DNA of 64,000 nt from SZUA-309 sp965233675 (GTDB lineage Bacteria; Pseudomonadota; Gammaproteobacteria; Pseudomonadales; Azotimanducaceae), in the NCBI GenBank assembly GCA_965233675.1, contig OZ247498.1, forward strand, positions 4,340,001-4,404,000, given 5' to 3'. The notes below the pieces were generated by a model. That model worked only from the letters and a program-made list of their open reading frames with translations, did not search any database and had not been told where the DNA came from. This document shows, piece after piece, positions 17,019 through 25,041 of the stretch. The number at the start of each line of letters is the position of its first letter. Position 1 is the first letter of the stretch. A program made the position numbers and the translations under genes.

Positions 17019-18407
17019 TCAATCGGACGAGTATAACACCCGGGCTCTGGCCGCCGCGGCACGTACCTGGTCCGGTGCCGTGCCGCCCATGTGATTGCGG
17101 GCGGAAACGGAACCTTCCAGGGTCAGCACCTCGAACACATCCTGCTGAATCCCCTGGTGAAACTGCTGCAGTTCCTGGAGGGAGAGCTCATCCAGGTCCT
17201 TCTTCTGCTCGATGGCGTAGTTGACCGTACGCCCGACGATGTCGTGTGCATCCCGGAAAGCCACGCCGGCGCGGACCAGATAGTCGGCCAGATCCGTGGC
17301 GGTGGCGAAGCCTCCCCGGGCGGCCCGGCGCATGTTTTCCGGCTTCGCTTCGATGGCCGGCACCAGGCCGATCAGAGCGGTCAGAGTATCGCGCAGGGTA
17401 TCCACCGCATCGAACAGCGGCTCTTTGTCTTCCTGGTTGTCTTTGTTGTAGGCCAGTGGCTGACCCTTCATCAGGGTGAGCGTGCCGGTCAGGTGCCCGA
17501 ATACCCGGCCCGTCTTGCCACGGATCAGCTCAGGTACATCCGGATTCTTCTTCTGCGGCATGATCGACGAGCCGGTGCAGAACCGGTCCGGCAGATCCAC
17601 GAACGAGAAGGGTTCGGACATCCACAACACCAGTTCTTCGGACCAGCGGGAGAAGTGCATCATCATGATGCTGGCAACGGCGCAGAACTCGATGATGAAG
17701 TCCCGGTCGCTCACCGAATCCAGCGAGTTTTCCGAAGGCGCGTCGAAGCCGAGCTCTCGAGCCACAGCGGCCCGGTCAATGGGGAAGGTGGTGCCGGCGA
17801 GCGCCGCCGCGCCCAGCGGCAGCACGTTGATCCGCGCCCGGCAGTCGGCAAGTCGTTGCGCATCCCGCTTCAGCATTTCGTGCCAGGCCAGCAGGTGATG
17901 CCCGAAGGTGATGGGCTGTGCCGTCTGCAGATGCGTAAAACCGGGCATGATGGTATCCGCGTAGCGCTCCGCCTGCTCGAGCAGAGCGATCCCGAGAGTC
18001 CGGGTCATCGTCAGCAGATCGTCCACTTCCTGGCGCAGATAGAGACGGATATCGGTGGCGACCTGATCGTTGCGGGATCGGCCCGTATGCAGTTTCTTGC
18101 CCGTGTCGCCGATCATCGCCACCAGTCGGCTTTCGATGTTCATATGCACGTCTTCGAGGGCGATCTGCCAATCGAAGTCGCCGGCGTCGATCTCTTTGTG
18201 GATCGCCTCCAATCCGGCTACGATGCTGGCACGTTCGTCAGCACTGATGATGCCCTGTGCACCCAGCATGTTGGCGTGGGCGATGGATCCCTGGATGTCG
18301 TAGTGGTACAGGCGCGCATCGAAGGTCACCGAAGCGGTGAATGTTTCGACAAATGCGTCCGTGGCCTCGGTAAAGCGTCCGCCCCAAGGCTTGTCGTCCT
18401 GGCTCAT
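17019..18407 (-). CDS. argH: argininosuccinate lyase
   Basis: A 462-residue ArgH. The fumarase-superfamily signature GSSIMPQKKNPD (279-290, catalytic Ser281) and HTGRSRNDQVATD (107-119) are intact. It splits argininosuccinate to arginine and fumarate in the cytoplasm. It lies 24 bases upstream of lptM, apparently heading the lysA-dapF-xerC-yigB transcription unit, and diverges from algZ across a spacer made mostly of tandem repeats. Confidence 0.96.
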   Translation of the reverse strand: MSQDDKPWGGRFTEATDAFVETFTASVTFDARLYHYDIQGSIAHANMLGAQGIISADERASIVAGLEAIHKEIDAGDFDWQIALEDVHMNIESRLVAMIGDTGKKLHTGRSRNDQVATDIRLYLRQEVDDLLTMTRTLGIALLEQAERYADTIMPGFTHLQTAQPITFGHHLLAWHEMLKRDAQRLADCRARINVLPLGAAALAGTTFPIDRAAVARELGFDAPSENSLDSVSDRDFIIEFCAVASIMMMHFSRWSEELVLWMSEPFSFVDLPDRFCTGSSIMPQKKNPDVPELIRGKTGRVFGHLTGTLTLMKGQPLAYNKDNQEDKEPLFDAVDTLRDTLTALIGLVPAIEAKPENMRRAARGGFATATDLADYLVRAGVAFRDAHDIVGRTVNYAIEQKKDLDELSLQELQQFHQGIQQDVFEVLTLEGSVSARNHMGGTAPDQVRAAAARARVLYSSD

Positions 18408-18419
18408 AATTCCGGACCC

Positions 18420-18452
18420 CTGATGGTCAAATGGTGATCAAATGTTGATCAA
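18420..18452. repeat. 11-bp tandem repeat, three units
   Basis: CTGATGGTCAA, ATGGTGATCAA and ATGTTGATCAA follow one another without spacing, starting 13 bases upstream of the argH start codon. Each unit contains a GATCAA-like core, so the array could be three helically phased half-sites, or a slippage product. Confidence 0.75.
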
Positions 18453-18455
18453 TTA

Positions 18456-18503
18456 GTGAGTATGAGGGTGAGTATGAGGGTGAGTATGAGGGTGAGTAAG
18501 AGG
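18456..18503. repeat. 12-bp tandem repeat, four units
   Basis: GTGAGTATGAGG occurs three times exactly and once as GTGAGTAAGAGG. The changed last unit supplies the purine-rich AAGAGG about 15 bases before the algZ GTG start. With the preceding 11-bp array, repeats fill about 80 of the 111 bases between argH and algZ. Confidence 0.9.
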
Positions 18504-18518
18504 ATAGATAAATAGAGA

Positions 18519-19595
18519 GTGGCCGATTATAGCAACCAATCTCTCTCGCTGATCGACTCGCGACCATTTGTCGTTCCGGAACTCTGCAACGTTGGTGCGC
18601 TGTCTCTGCTGGTGCTGTTCGGCGAGTTGCTGGTGCTCGTTCTGCTGTTCGCCGGGGGCGAACTGAGCTGGATGCGCCTGGCGCTCATGTCGCTGTTCGT
18701 GCAGTGGGTGGCCCTGACCAGTGCCGGCCTCATCTGCGGCAGCCGGAAATGGCTGTCCGGTCTTGGTCTCCTCACCGGTTCTCTCACCGCCTTCGGTATG
18801 GTGATGGGGGTGACCCTGACCGTCGGGTTGCTGTCTTCGTTGCTCCTGAACGGCGCCATTGTCTGGAGCACACTGGCCGGACAACTGGTGATCGCCGGCA
18901 TCATCACGGCGCTCGCACTCCGCTATTTCTATGTGCAGCAGCAGCTCCGGGCTCAGGAGCAGTCGGAGCTCGAGTCCCGGATCCAGGCGCTGCAGTCCCG
19001 TATCCGACCCCATTTCCTGTTCAACAGTATGAACATCATCGCCAGCCTCATCGCCGTGGATCCGGATACGGCGGAGACGGTGGTGGAAGACCTGTCCGAA
19101 CTGTTCCGGGCCAGTCTGAATGAAGCGGGCAATCAGGTGCCCCTGGCCGAGGAATTGAATCTCTGCGAGCGTTATGTGCGAATCGAAGCGCTGCGCCTGG
19201 GTGATCGGCTGCAGCTCGACTGGCAGGTGGAGCCACCGGACCGGTCGATCAGAATTCCGCTGCTCACCCTGCAGCCGCTGCTGGAGAATGCCATTTATCA
19301 TGGCATTCAGCCTTTGCCCGAAGGTGGCACGATCGCGGTACGTCTCTGGATTGACAGCACGGAGGTGAATGTGGAGATCGCCAATCCGCTGCCGCCGGAG
19401 ACCCAGCGGTCTCAGAGTCAGGGGAATAAAATGGCGCTGAACAACATCCGCAGCCGGCTGGCCGTGCTCTACGGGGGCCGGGCCGAGCTGACGACCCGGG
19501 AAGCGGATGGGCGCTATGTGACCGCATTGCGATACCCCCTGTCCACGGACGCCGCCGACGGCAGGGACGGGCCTACAGTTCCGGAGGGAGCCTGA
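18519..19595 (+). CDS. algZ: AlgZ/FimS-type (LytS-like) sensor histidine kinase
   Basis: A 358-residue kinase of the LytS/YehU class. Four or more membrane helices fill about residues 25-135, followed by a coiled linker and the His_kinase block RIRPHFLFNSMNIIASL with phospho-acceptor His165, then a HATPase domain with LLENAIYHGIQPLP (N-box) and NKMALNNIRSRLAVLYGG. In Pseudomonas the homologue AlgZ/FimS partners AlgR in control of alginate and type IV pili. The start is GTG 18519. Located between argH and algR exactly as in Pseudomonas. Confidence 0.88.
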   Translation: MADYSNQSLSLIDSRPFVVPELCNVGALSLLVLFGELLVLVLLFAGGELSWMRLALMSLFVQWVALTSAGLICGSRKWLSGLGLLTGSLTAFGMVMGVTLTVGLLSSLLLNGAIVWSTLAGQLVIAGIITALALRYFYVQQQLRAQEQSELESRIQALQSRIRPHFLFNSMNIIASLIAVDPDTAETVVEDLSELFRASLNEAGNQVPLAEELNLCERYVRIEALRLGDRLQLDWQVEPPDRSIRIPLLTLQPLLENAIYHGIQPLPEGGTIAVRLWIDSTEVNVEIANPLPPETQRSQSQGNKMALNNIRSRLAVLYGGRAELTTREADGRYVTALRYPLSTDAADGRDGPTVPEGA

Positions 19596-19596
19596 T

Positions 19597-20325
19597 ATGA
19601 GAATCATGATCGTGGATGACGAGCAACTCGCCAGAGACCGGTTGTCGAGGATGATCGAAGGGTTCGATCACCACGAAGTGGTCGGCGAGGCCGCAAACGG
19701 CGTGGAAGCGGTGAAGGTCGCGGCGGCCATGCTGCCGGAGGTGGTGCTGATGGATATCCGGATGCCGGGCATGGATGGCCTCGAAGCCGCCCGCCACATC
19801 GTGGAGGCAGAAGAGCCGCCGGCCGTCATTTTCTGCACGGCCTATGAAGAGCACGCGGTGGAAGCCTTCGATCTGCAGGCTGTGGGCTATCTGCTGAAGC
19901 CGGTGCGCAAAGACAATCTGGAAGCCTCTCTGGGCAAGGCTCAGCGGGTCAACAAGGCGCAGCTTGCCGCCCTCGCGGAAGATCAGCCGCCCCGGCGCAC
20001 CCACATCTCTGCACGTACCCGGAAGGGCATCGAGCTGATTCCGGTGGACGACGTCCGTTACTTTCAGGCGGATCAGAAATACGTGACGGTCCGTCATGGC
20101 GAAGGCGAGATCATCGTCGATGAAACGCTCAAGGAACTGGAGGAAGAGTTCGGCGAGCGCTTTCTGCGCGTGCACCGTAACGCGCTGGTGGCCGCCCGGT
20201 TCATCGTCGGCCTGAACCGGCAGTCGGACGGGCACTACCAGATTCAGCTGAAAGACGTGGAAGAAACCGTGGACATCAGCCGTCGCCACGTGGCGGCCGT
20301 GCGCAAGGTGGTGAAGCGCCTGTGA
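19597..20325 (+). CDS. algR: LytTR response regulator AlgR
   Basis: A 242-residue regulator. Its receiver domain has Asp7/Asp8, phospho-acceptor Asp53 (VVLMDIRMPGMDG), Thr81 and Lys101. The C-terminal LytTR DNA-binding domain (about 140-240) includes RKGIELIPVDDVRYFQADQKYVTVRH and FLRVHRNALVAARFIVGL. One base separates it from algZ, and its stop overlaps hemC by four bases (GTGA). AlgR-type proteins control virulence, motility and exopolysaccharide genes in Pseudomonas; targets here are unknown. Confidence 0.9.
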   Translation: MRIMIVDDEQLARDRLSRMIEGFDHHEVVGEAANGVEAVKVAAAMLPEVVLMDIRMPGMDGLEAARHIVEAEEPPAVIFCTAYEEHAVEAFDLQAVGYLLKPVRKDNLEASLGKAQRVNKAQLAALAEDQPPRRTHISARTRKGIELIPVDDVRYFQADQKYVTVRHGEGEIIVDETLKELEEEFGERFLRVHRNALVAARFIVGLNRQSDGHYQIQLKDVEETVDISRRHVAAVRKVVKRL

Positions 20326-21251
20326 TCGAACGGATTGTCATTGCTACCCGGGAAAGTCAGCTGGCGCTCTGGCAGGCGGAGTTCATTCAGGCGGAACTGA
20401 TCAAGGCGGTGCCGGATGCCGAGGTGAGCCTGCTCGGAATGACGACCCAGGGAGATCGCTGGCTCAGCTCGCCGCTGTCGCAGGTGGGCGGCAAAGGGCT
20501 GTTCATCAAGGAACTGGAAGAAGCGATTCTCGCCGGGCGGGCGGACATTGCCGTGCACTCGATGAAAGATGTGCCGGCCGATCTGCCGGAAGGGTTCGCG
20601 CTGCCGCTGATCGGCTACCGGGCTGATGTGCGGGACGCCCTGGTCTCGCCCTCCGGCGCCGGACTGATGGATCTCAAGGATGGCGCCGTCGTTGGTTCCT
20701 CGAGCCTGCGCCGACAGGCCATGCTGCTGGCGGTGCGTCCGGATCTTCAGATGCGGCCGGTGCGTGGCAATGTGAATACGCGACTCGCCAAACTGGATGC
20801 GGGCGAGTATGACGCGCTGGTGCTGGCTGCCGCGGGCCTTGAACGGCTGGGACTGGCTGAGCGGATCACCGAGAAACTGCCCGAATCCCTGTCGTTGCCG
20901 GCTGCGGGCCAGGGCGCGCTGGGTGTTGAATGCCGGGCGGACGCGTCTGAGCTGATCGCCCTGCTTTCCGATCTGCAGGACGAGGTCGTCGCCAGCACCG
21001 TACTTGCCGAGCGGACCGTCAGCGCCGGGATCGGCGCGGATTGTTCGGCGCCGCTGGGTGCCCACGCTGTTCACACGGAAGCCGGTATCCGGCTCCTGGC
21101 GCGTCTGGGTGCACCGGATGGCAGCCGGATGCTGGAAGCTCAGGCCACCGGCAGGGATCCCATCGCGGTTGGCCAGGCAGTTGCCGGTGACCTGATTGAA
21201 CAGGGCTCGGCCGAGTTGCTCGCGGCAATCCCCGGCCCGGACGAGCACTGA
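20322..21251 (+). CDS. hemC: porphobilinogen deaminase
   Basis: A 309-residue hydroxymethylbilane synthase. The dipyrromethane cofactor attaches to Cys241 (AGIGADCSAPLGAHA); Asp83 (HSMKDVP) is the catalytic acid, and GSSSLRRQAML binds the polypyrrole. It joins four porphobilinogens into hydroxymethylbilane. Starts at GTG 20322 within the algR stop, so haem synthesis is coupled to the algZR transcript, as in Pseudomonas. Confidence 0.95.
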   Translation: MIERIVIATRESQLALWQAEFIQAELIKAVPDAEVSLLGMTTQGDRWLSSPLSQVGGKGLFIKELEEAILAGRADIAVHSMKDVPADLPEGFALPLIGYRADVRDALVSPSGAGLMDLKDGAVVGSSSLRRQAMLLAVRPDLQMRPVRGNVNTRLAKLDAGEYDALVLAAAGLERLGLAERITEKLPESLSLPAAGQGALGVECRADASELIALLSDLQDEVVASTVLAERTVSAGIGADCSAPLGAHAVHTEAGIRLLARLGAPDGSRMLEAQATGRDPIAVGQAVAGDLIEQGSAELLAAIPGPDEH

Positions 21252-21253
21252 CA

Positions 21254-21928
21254 TTGCGGGTCTGGGTCACCCGCACAGAACCCGGCTGTACGCGGCAGGC
21301 CAGCGCCCTGGAGGCCGCGGGTTATGCCGTTCTGGCGGCTCCGGTGCTGGGGGTGGAAGCAACCGGCGCCAGCGCACCGGCAGGGCCCTTCCGGCATGTA
21401 TTTTTTCTTTCCGAGCAGACGGTCAGCGCCGTCGGCGATCTGTCGTTCTGCGCAGGCGCCGAGATCCACACCGTCGGCCTTCAGACCCGGCGTGCGCTGG
21501 CGGCCGTCGGGATCCGGGCCGATGTGCCGGATCTGTCCTCCAGTGAGGGCCTCATTGCGCTGGCGGAAAGTCTGCCGGTCTCCGGGGCGCGATGCCTGAT
21601 CGTTGCGGGTGAAGGTGGTCGCAAAGCATTGCGCGACTATCTGGCCGGTGCCGGGGCGGTGGTGTCTGAATATCTGTGTTATCGGCGCGTTGCGCTCGAT
21701 GTCCCGGCGGATGAGCTGTCCGGGATCAGTCATGCGCTCGTCGCCAGCCAGGATGGATTCAGGGCCATGGCCCGGTTATGGTGCAAAAGCGGTGGAGATG
21801 CGGACATCAGAGTGATTGCCGCCTCCGACCGGATTGCCGCACTGGGACCGGAACTGGGATTCGAGAATCTCCAGGTGGCCGCCGGTGCGGGAGATGCAGA
21901 TTTCATCGCAGCCCTGGAAGCCGAGTAA
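21254..21928 (+). CDS. hemD: uroporphyrinogen-III synthase
   Basis: A 224-residue HemD: LRVWVTRTEPGCTRQASALEAAGYAVLAAPVLGVEA at the N-terminus, LIVAGEGGRKALRDYLAGAGAVVSEYLCYRR in the middle. It closes hydroxymethylbilane with D-ring inversion. Sequence in this family is weakly conserved, but position between hemC and hemX makes the call safe. Start is TTG 21254, two bases past the hemC stop. Confidence 0.9.
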   Translation: MRVWVTRTEPGCTRQASALEAAGYAVLAAPVLGVEATGASAPAGPFRHVFFLSEQTVSAVGDLSFCAGAEIHTVGLQTRRALAAVGIRADVPDLSSSEGLIALAESLPVSGARCLIVAGEGGRKALRDYLAGAGAVVSEYLCYRRVALDVPADELSGISHALVASQDGFRAMARLWCKSGGDADIRVIAASDRIAALGPELGFENLQVAAGAGDADFIAALEAE

Positions 21929-23157
21929 TGCCTAGCGACGATGATCGCCCTGATCAGAAAGACAAGCCTGAGGCGCTGGATCCGCTCCAGCAGCCTCCGC
22001 TGACCCGTCCGCCACCAAAACCCCTGGCCAGTCAGATCCCGACCGATCAGGCCGACGATGCGTCGAAGGCGGCTGAACCGGAGGCCGCCGCGAGCGGGCG
22101 TGCTGCAGATATGAGCAATGAGACCGGCGACGAGACCAGCGATGAGACGGACGCTACCCAGGAAGCCGCGGCCGCTGCGCCGCCCGTGAAAGCCAGAGGT
22201 CGGTTCATGGGATTCCTGGGCCTGCTGTTCGGACTCGCAGGATTGGGTGTTGCGGGATTCCTTTATTACAAGCTCATCTATCTGGCGCCGGATGCCGTGG
22301 TGGATGCCCGGTTCGGTGCGCTGGAAGCAGGGCTTGAAGCCAACCGGCAGACGCTGGACGCGCTGGCCGACAGCCAGGCCCAGGCGCTCAGAGAGTTTGC
22401 AGCGGATCAGCGGCGCGCCCGGGATGCATCGGCCGAGGAAGTGCTGGAGGCTGTGAATCGGGTGTCTGCGGCGGCGCCGCCATCCCGGCGGGAGTGGAAG
22501 GTCGCCGAACTCGCCTATCTGCTCAGAATCGCCAATCACCGGGTGCTGATGGAGCGGGATGTGAACGGTGCATTGACCCTGCTGAAGGCGGCGGACGGGA
22601 TCCTTCAGGACCTGGATGATTTCGCGCTCTATCAGGTGCGTGCGCAACTTGCAGACGAAATCCTGGCGCTCGAGAACGTCGAGAGCAACGACGTGCAGGG
22701 TCTGTTTCTGCGTCTCGAGGCGATCAAAACAGAGATCAGCGCTCAGCAGGTCAAGCTGCCCCGATTCGAAAAAGACGATACAGACGCCGCCGATCAAGTG
22801 GAACCCGGTTTCCTTGCGGCGCTCTGGGAGCAGATCGGCGGCTACATGCGTTTCCGCCGTTTCGAAGGAGAGAGTGTTCGGCCCCTGCTGGCGCCGGAGG
22901 AAGAAGCCTATCTGGAACTCAATCTGAGGCTGATGCTGGAGCGGGCTCAACTGGCTGCGCTACGTCGGGAACAGGCGGTGTATGAGCAGAGCCTGCAGAC
23001 CACGGCGGACTGGATCAGTCGCTATCTAGATCTGGAGAATCCGGGCGTGGTTCGCAGTCTGCAGGAACTCGAAGCGCTTTCGGGCGTGACCCTGGATCGG
23101 CCGCTGCCGGATATCTCAGGATCCCTGAGCGCATTGAAGTCCCTGGGGGAGGCATGA
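21928..23157 (+). CDS. hemX: HemX-like membrane protein
   Basis: A 409-residue HemX family protein. An acidic, low-complexity cytoplasmic region (1-90, rich in D, E, P and A) precedes one membrane helix (FMGFLGLLFGLAGLGVAGFLYY, about 92-113). A long helical periplasmic domain follows (REWKVAELAYLLRIANHRVLMERDV is the family core). It was once called uroporphyrinogen methyltransferase, but the domain shows no methyltransferase motif; the real role is unclear. ATG 21928 overlaps the hemD stop (TAATG). Confidence 0.88.
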   Translation: MPSDDDRPDQKDKPEALDPLQQPPLTRPPPKPLASQIPTDQADDASKAAEPEAAASGRAADMSNETGDETSDETDATQEAAAAAPPVKARGRFMGFLGLLFGLAGLGVAGFLYYKLIYLAPDAVVDARFGALEAGLEANRQTLDALADSQAQALREFAADQRRARDASAEEVLEAVNRVSAAAPPSRREWKVAELAYLLRIANHRVLMERDVNGALTLLKAADGILQDLDDFALYQVRAQLADEILALENVESNDVQGLFLRLEAIKTEISAQQVKLPRFEKDDTDAADQVEPGFLAALWEQIGGYMRFRRFEGESVRPLLAPEEEAYLELNLRLMLERAQLAALRREQAVYEQSLQTTADWISRYLDLENPGVVRSLQELEALSGVTLDRPLPDISGSLSALKSLGEA

Positions 23158-24347
23158 AACTCGGCCTGCTGCTCGTCGTCGTGGCAGTGGTGCTCGGCGG
23201 CCTGATCGGCACGCTGGTCGTACGGGATCCGGGCTACGTGCTCCTTTCCTATGGCGACTTCGCGTTCGAAACCAGCCTCTGGTTTGCCCTCGTGCTGCTG
23301 GCGCTGGCTTACCTCATCCTGCGTGTTCTGATCTGGCTGTTTACCCGCACCATGGCCAGCACCGGAAGGTTCGGCAGCTGGATGAAACGGCGCAAGGCGA
23401 CCCGGGCTCAGAAGCAGACCGTTCAGGGGCTGCTGCTGATGTCTGAAGGGCAGTGGTCAGAAGCGCGCAAGGTGCTGACTGCATCGGCCAGAGAGGTGAA
23501 CACGCCGCTCATCAATTATCTGAACGCCGCCCGGGCGGCCCATGAGATTGGGGATACGGAAGGGCGGGACGATTTGTTGCGGCGGGCCCACGAATCCACT
23601 CCCGGTTCCAAATTCGCCGTGGGTCTCACCCAGGCGGAGCTGCAGCAGAACGCGGCACAGTGGGAGCAGAGTCTGGCGACCCTGCTGCAGTTGAAATCCG
23701 CATCGCCCCGGCATCCGCAGGTGCTGGCCATGCTGACCCAGGTCTATGAAGAGCTGGCCGACTGGCAGGCTCTGATCGAACTTCTGCCGGAGGTGAAAAA
23801 GAGAAAGATCTTCCCGGACGAGGCGTTCGTTGAACTGCTGCGTCGAGCCTGGGTGGCGCGCCTCGGCCAGGCGGGCGCGGACGCAGACGGTATCTGGGGC
23901 GATGTGCCGAAGGATCTGAAGCGGTCGCCTGAGCTGGTGGCCGCCTATGCGCGGGCCCTGATCGGTGATGGTGCGGATCCGAACGCTGCAGACAAGGCGG
24001 AAGCGGCGATCCGGATTGCGCTGCAGCAGACGTGGGATGACGATCTCGTGCTGCTCTACGGCCTGGCGGCCGGGGCCGACCCGAATCGGCAGCTGGTGGT
24101 GGCAGAAAGCTGGGTCAAGGAAAAACCGAATGATCCGAAGCTGCTGCTCACCCTGGGCCGTATCTGTCTGATGAACGAGGCCTGGCCGAAAGCACGCGAA
24201 TATTTTGAGACCAGTCTCAGGTTGCAGCGATCGGCGGAAGTTTACGGCGAGCTTGGCCGGCTCTGCGTGGCCATGGGTGACAGCGAGCGCGGTAGCGAGT
24301 ATCTCGCCCACGCCACGGTTCCCCTGCCGGCGCTGCCCTTACCCTGA
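23154..24347 (+). CDS. hemY: HemY-like TPR membrane protein
   Basis: A 397-residue HemY of the gammaproteobacterial type, unrelated to Bacillus protoporphyrinogen oxidase. Two membrane helices (KLGLLLVVVAVVLGGLIGTLVV and LWFALVLLALAYLILRVLIWLF) precede TPR-like helices. Its function is unknown but it is always linked to hemCDX. ATG 23154 overlaps the hemX stop (ATGA). The stop is almost back to back with the opposing TetR gene. Confidence 0.9.
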   Translation: MKLGLLLVVVAVVLGGLIGTLVVRDPGYVLLSYGDFAFETSLWFALVLLALAYLILRVLIWLFTRTMASTGRFGSWMKRRKATRAQKQTVQGLLLMSEGQWSEARKVLTASAREVNTPLINYLNAARAAHEIGDTEGRDDLLRRAHESTPGSKFAVGLTQAELQQNAAQWEQSLATLLQLKSASPRHPQVLAMLTQVYEELADWQALIELLPEVKKRKIFPDEAFVELLRRAWVARLGQAGADADGIWGDVPKDLKRSPELVAAYARALIGDGADPNAADKAEAAIRIALQQTWDDDLVLLYGLAAGADPNRQLVVAESWVKEKPNDPKLLLTLGRICLMNEAWPKAREYFETSLRLQRSAEVYGELGRLCVAMGDSERGSEYLAHATVPLPALPLP

Positions 24348-24349
24348 GA

Positions 24350-25039
24350 TCAGTTCGTTCTGATGCGCGCGGCGATCGTCTGAGTTTCCTGTGACTGGGG
24401 GGCGCCGAGCAATCCGGCCAGGGCGTCTGTCAGGCTGGCACGGAACAGCTCACCCTGATCACCGCGAAAGGCGTTGGACTGCATCGCCTGATGGTAGACG
24501 GCCGTGGCGCAGAGGCGGACGGCGGTTTCCATTCGGCGCCGGAACGCGTCTTCGTCGAGATGCGACAGTTCCTCACGCAGCAGCAGGCCCAGTTGCACAC
24601 CGCTGCTGCCGCCGGCGCCCCGGCGCCCGGCGCGATCGAATGCCGAGGTTTCCAGCAGCGCCAGCTGGTGTCCGAATGCCCGGATGTAGCGGCGGTAGTC
24701 GACCCTGGATCTGGCCAGCTCCAGTGGCGGTCTGATCATCAGCTCGCACAGGTCGCGAAGGTTCAGCTTCCCGTCCCGTGTCTGGAATTCGTCGAGCAGA
24801 CGAGCCCGGACTTCCTGGATCTCCAGCGACCGCTCTGAGTGAATGGCGGTGATGAGGCCCTTCAGGTTCTTGAAGTGGTACTGGAGCGCGGAGGTGTTCT
24901 TCTGGCCGGCTTCCGTCAGGATGAGACGGATGGTGACGTTCTCGATGCCACGCTCGGCGATGAGTTTCTCTGCCGCGCGCATGAGCGAACGGCGGGTAGC
25001 GTCGCCGCGCGCCTGACGATTGTCGATGCCGGGTTCCAT
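24350..25039 (-). CDS. TetR-family transcriptional regulator
   Basis: A 229-residue regulator. The N-terminal HTH (ATRRSLMRAAEKLIAERGIENVTIRLILTEAGQKNTSALQYHFKNLKGLITAI) is clearly TetR; the C-terminal ligand domain is not assignable. It is the last gene of a minus-strand unit with the DsbA-like gene (2-base gap) and the metallo-beta-lactamase gene, so it may autoregulate that unit through the palindrome near 27471. Start ATG 25039 has AGG upstream. Confidence 0.85.
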   Translation of the reverse strand: MEPGIDNRQARGDATRRSLMRAAEKLIAERGIENVTIRLILTEAGQKNTSALQYHFKNLKGLITAIHSERSLEIQEVRARLLDEFQTRDGKLNLRDLCELMIRPPLELARSRVDYRRYIRAFGHQLALLETSAFDRAGRRGAGGSSGVQLGLLLREELSHLDEDAFRRRMETAVRLCATAVYHQAMQSNAFRGDQGELFRASLTDALAGLLGAPQSQETQTIAARIRTN

Positions 25040-25041
25040 AT

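Noticed and set aside
17091..18437. 448-residue plus-strand frame opposite argH
   Set aside because: Antisense shadow of a certain argH; no signal or motif.
18420..18503. CRISPR array
   Set aside because: Units are 11-12 bp, contiguous, without spacers, and no cas genes are present.
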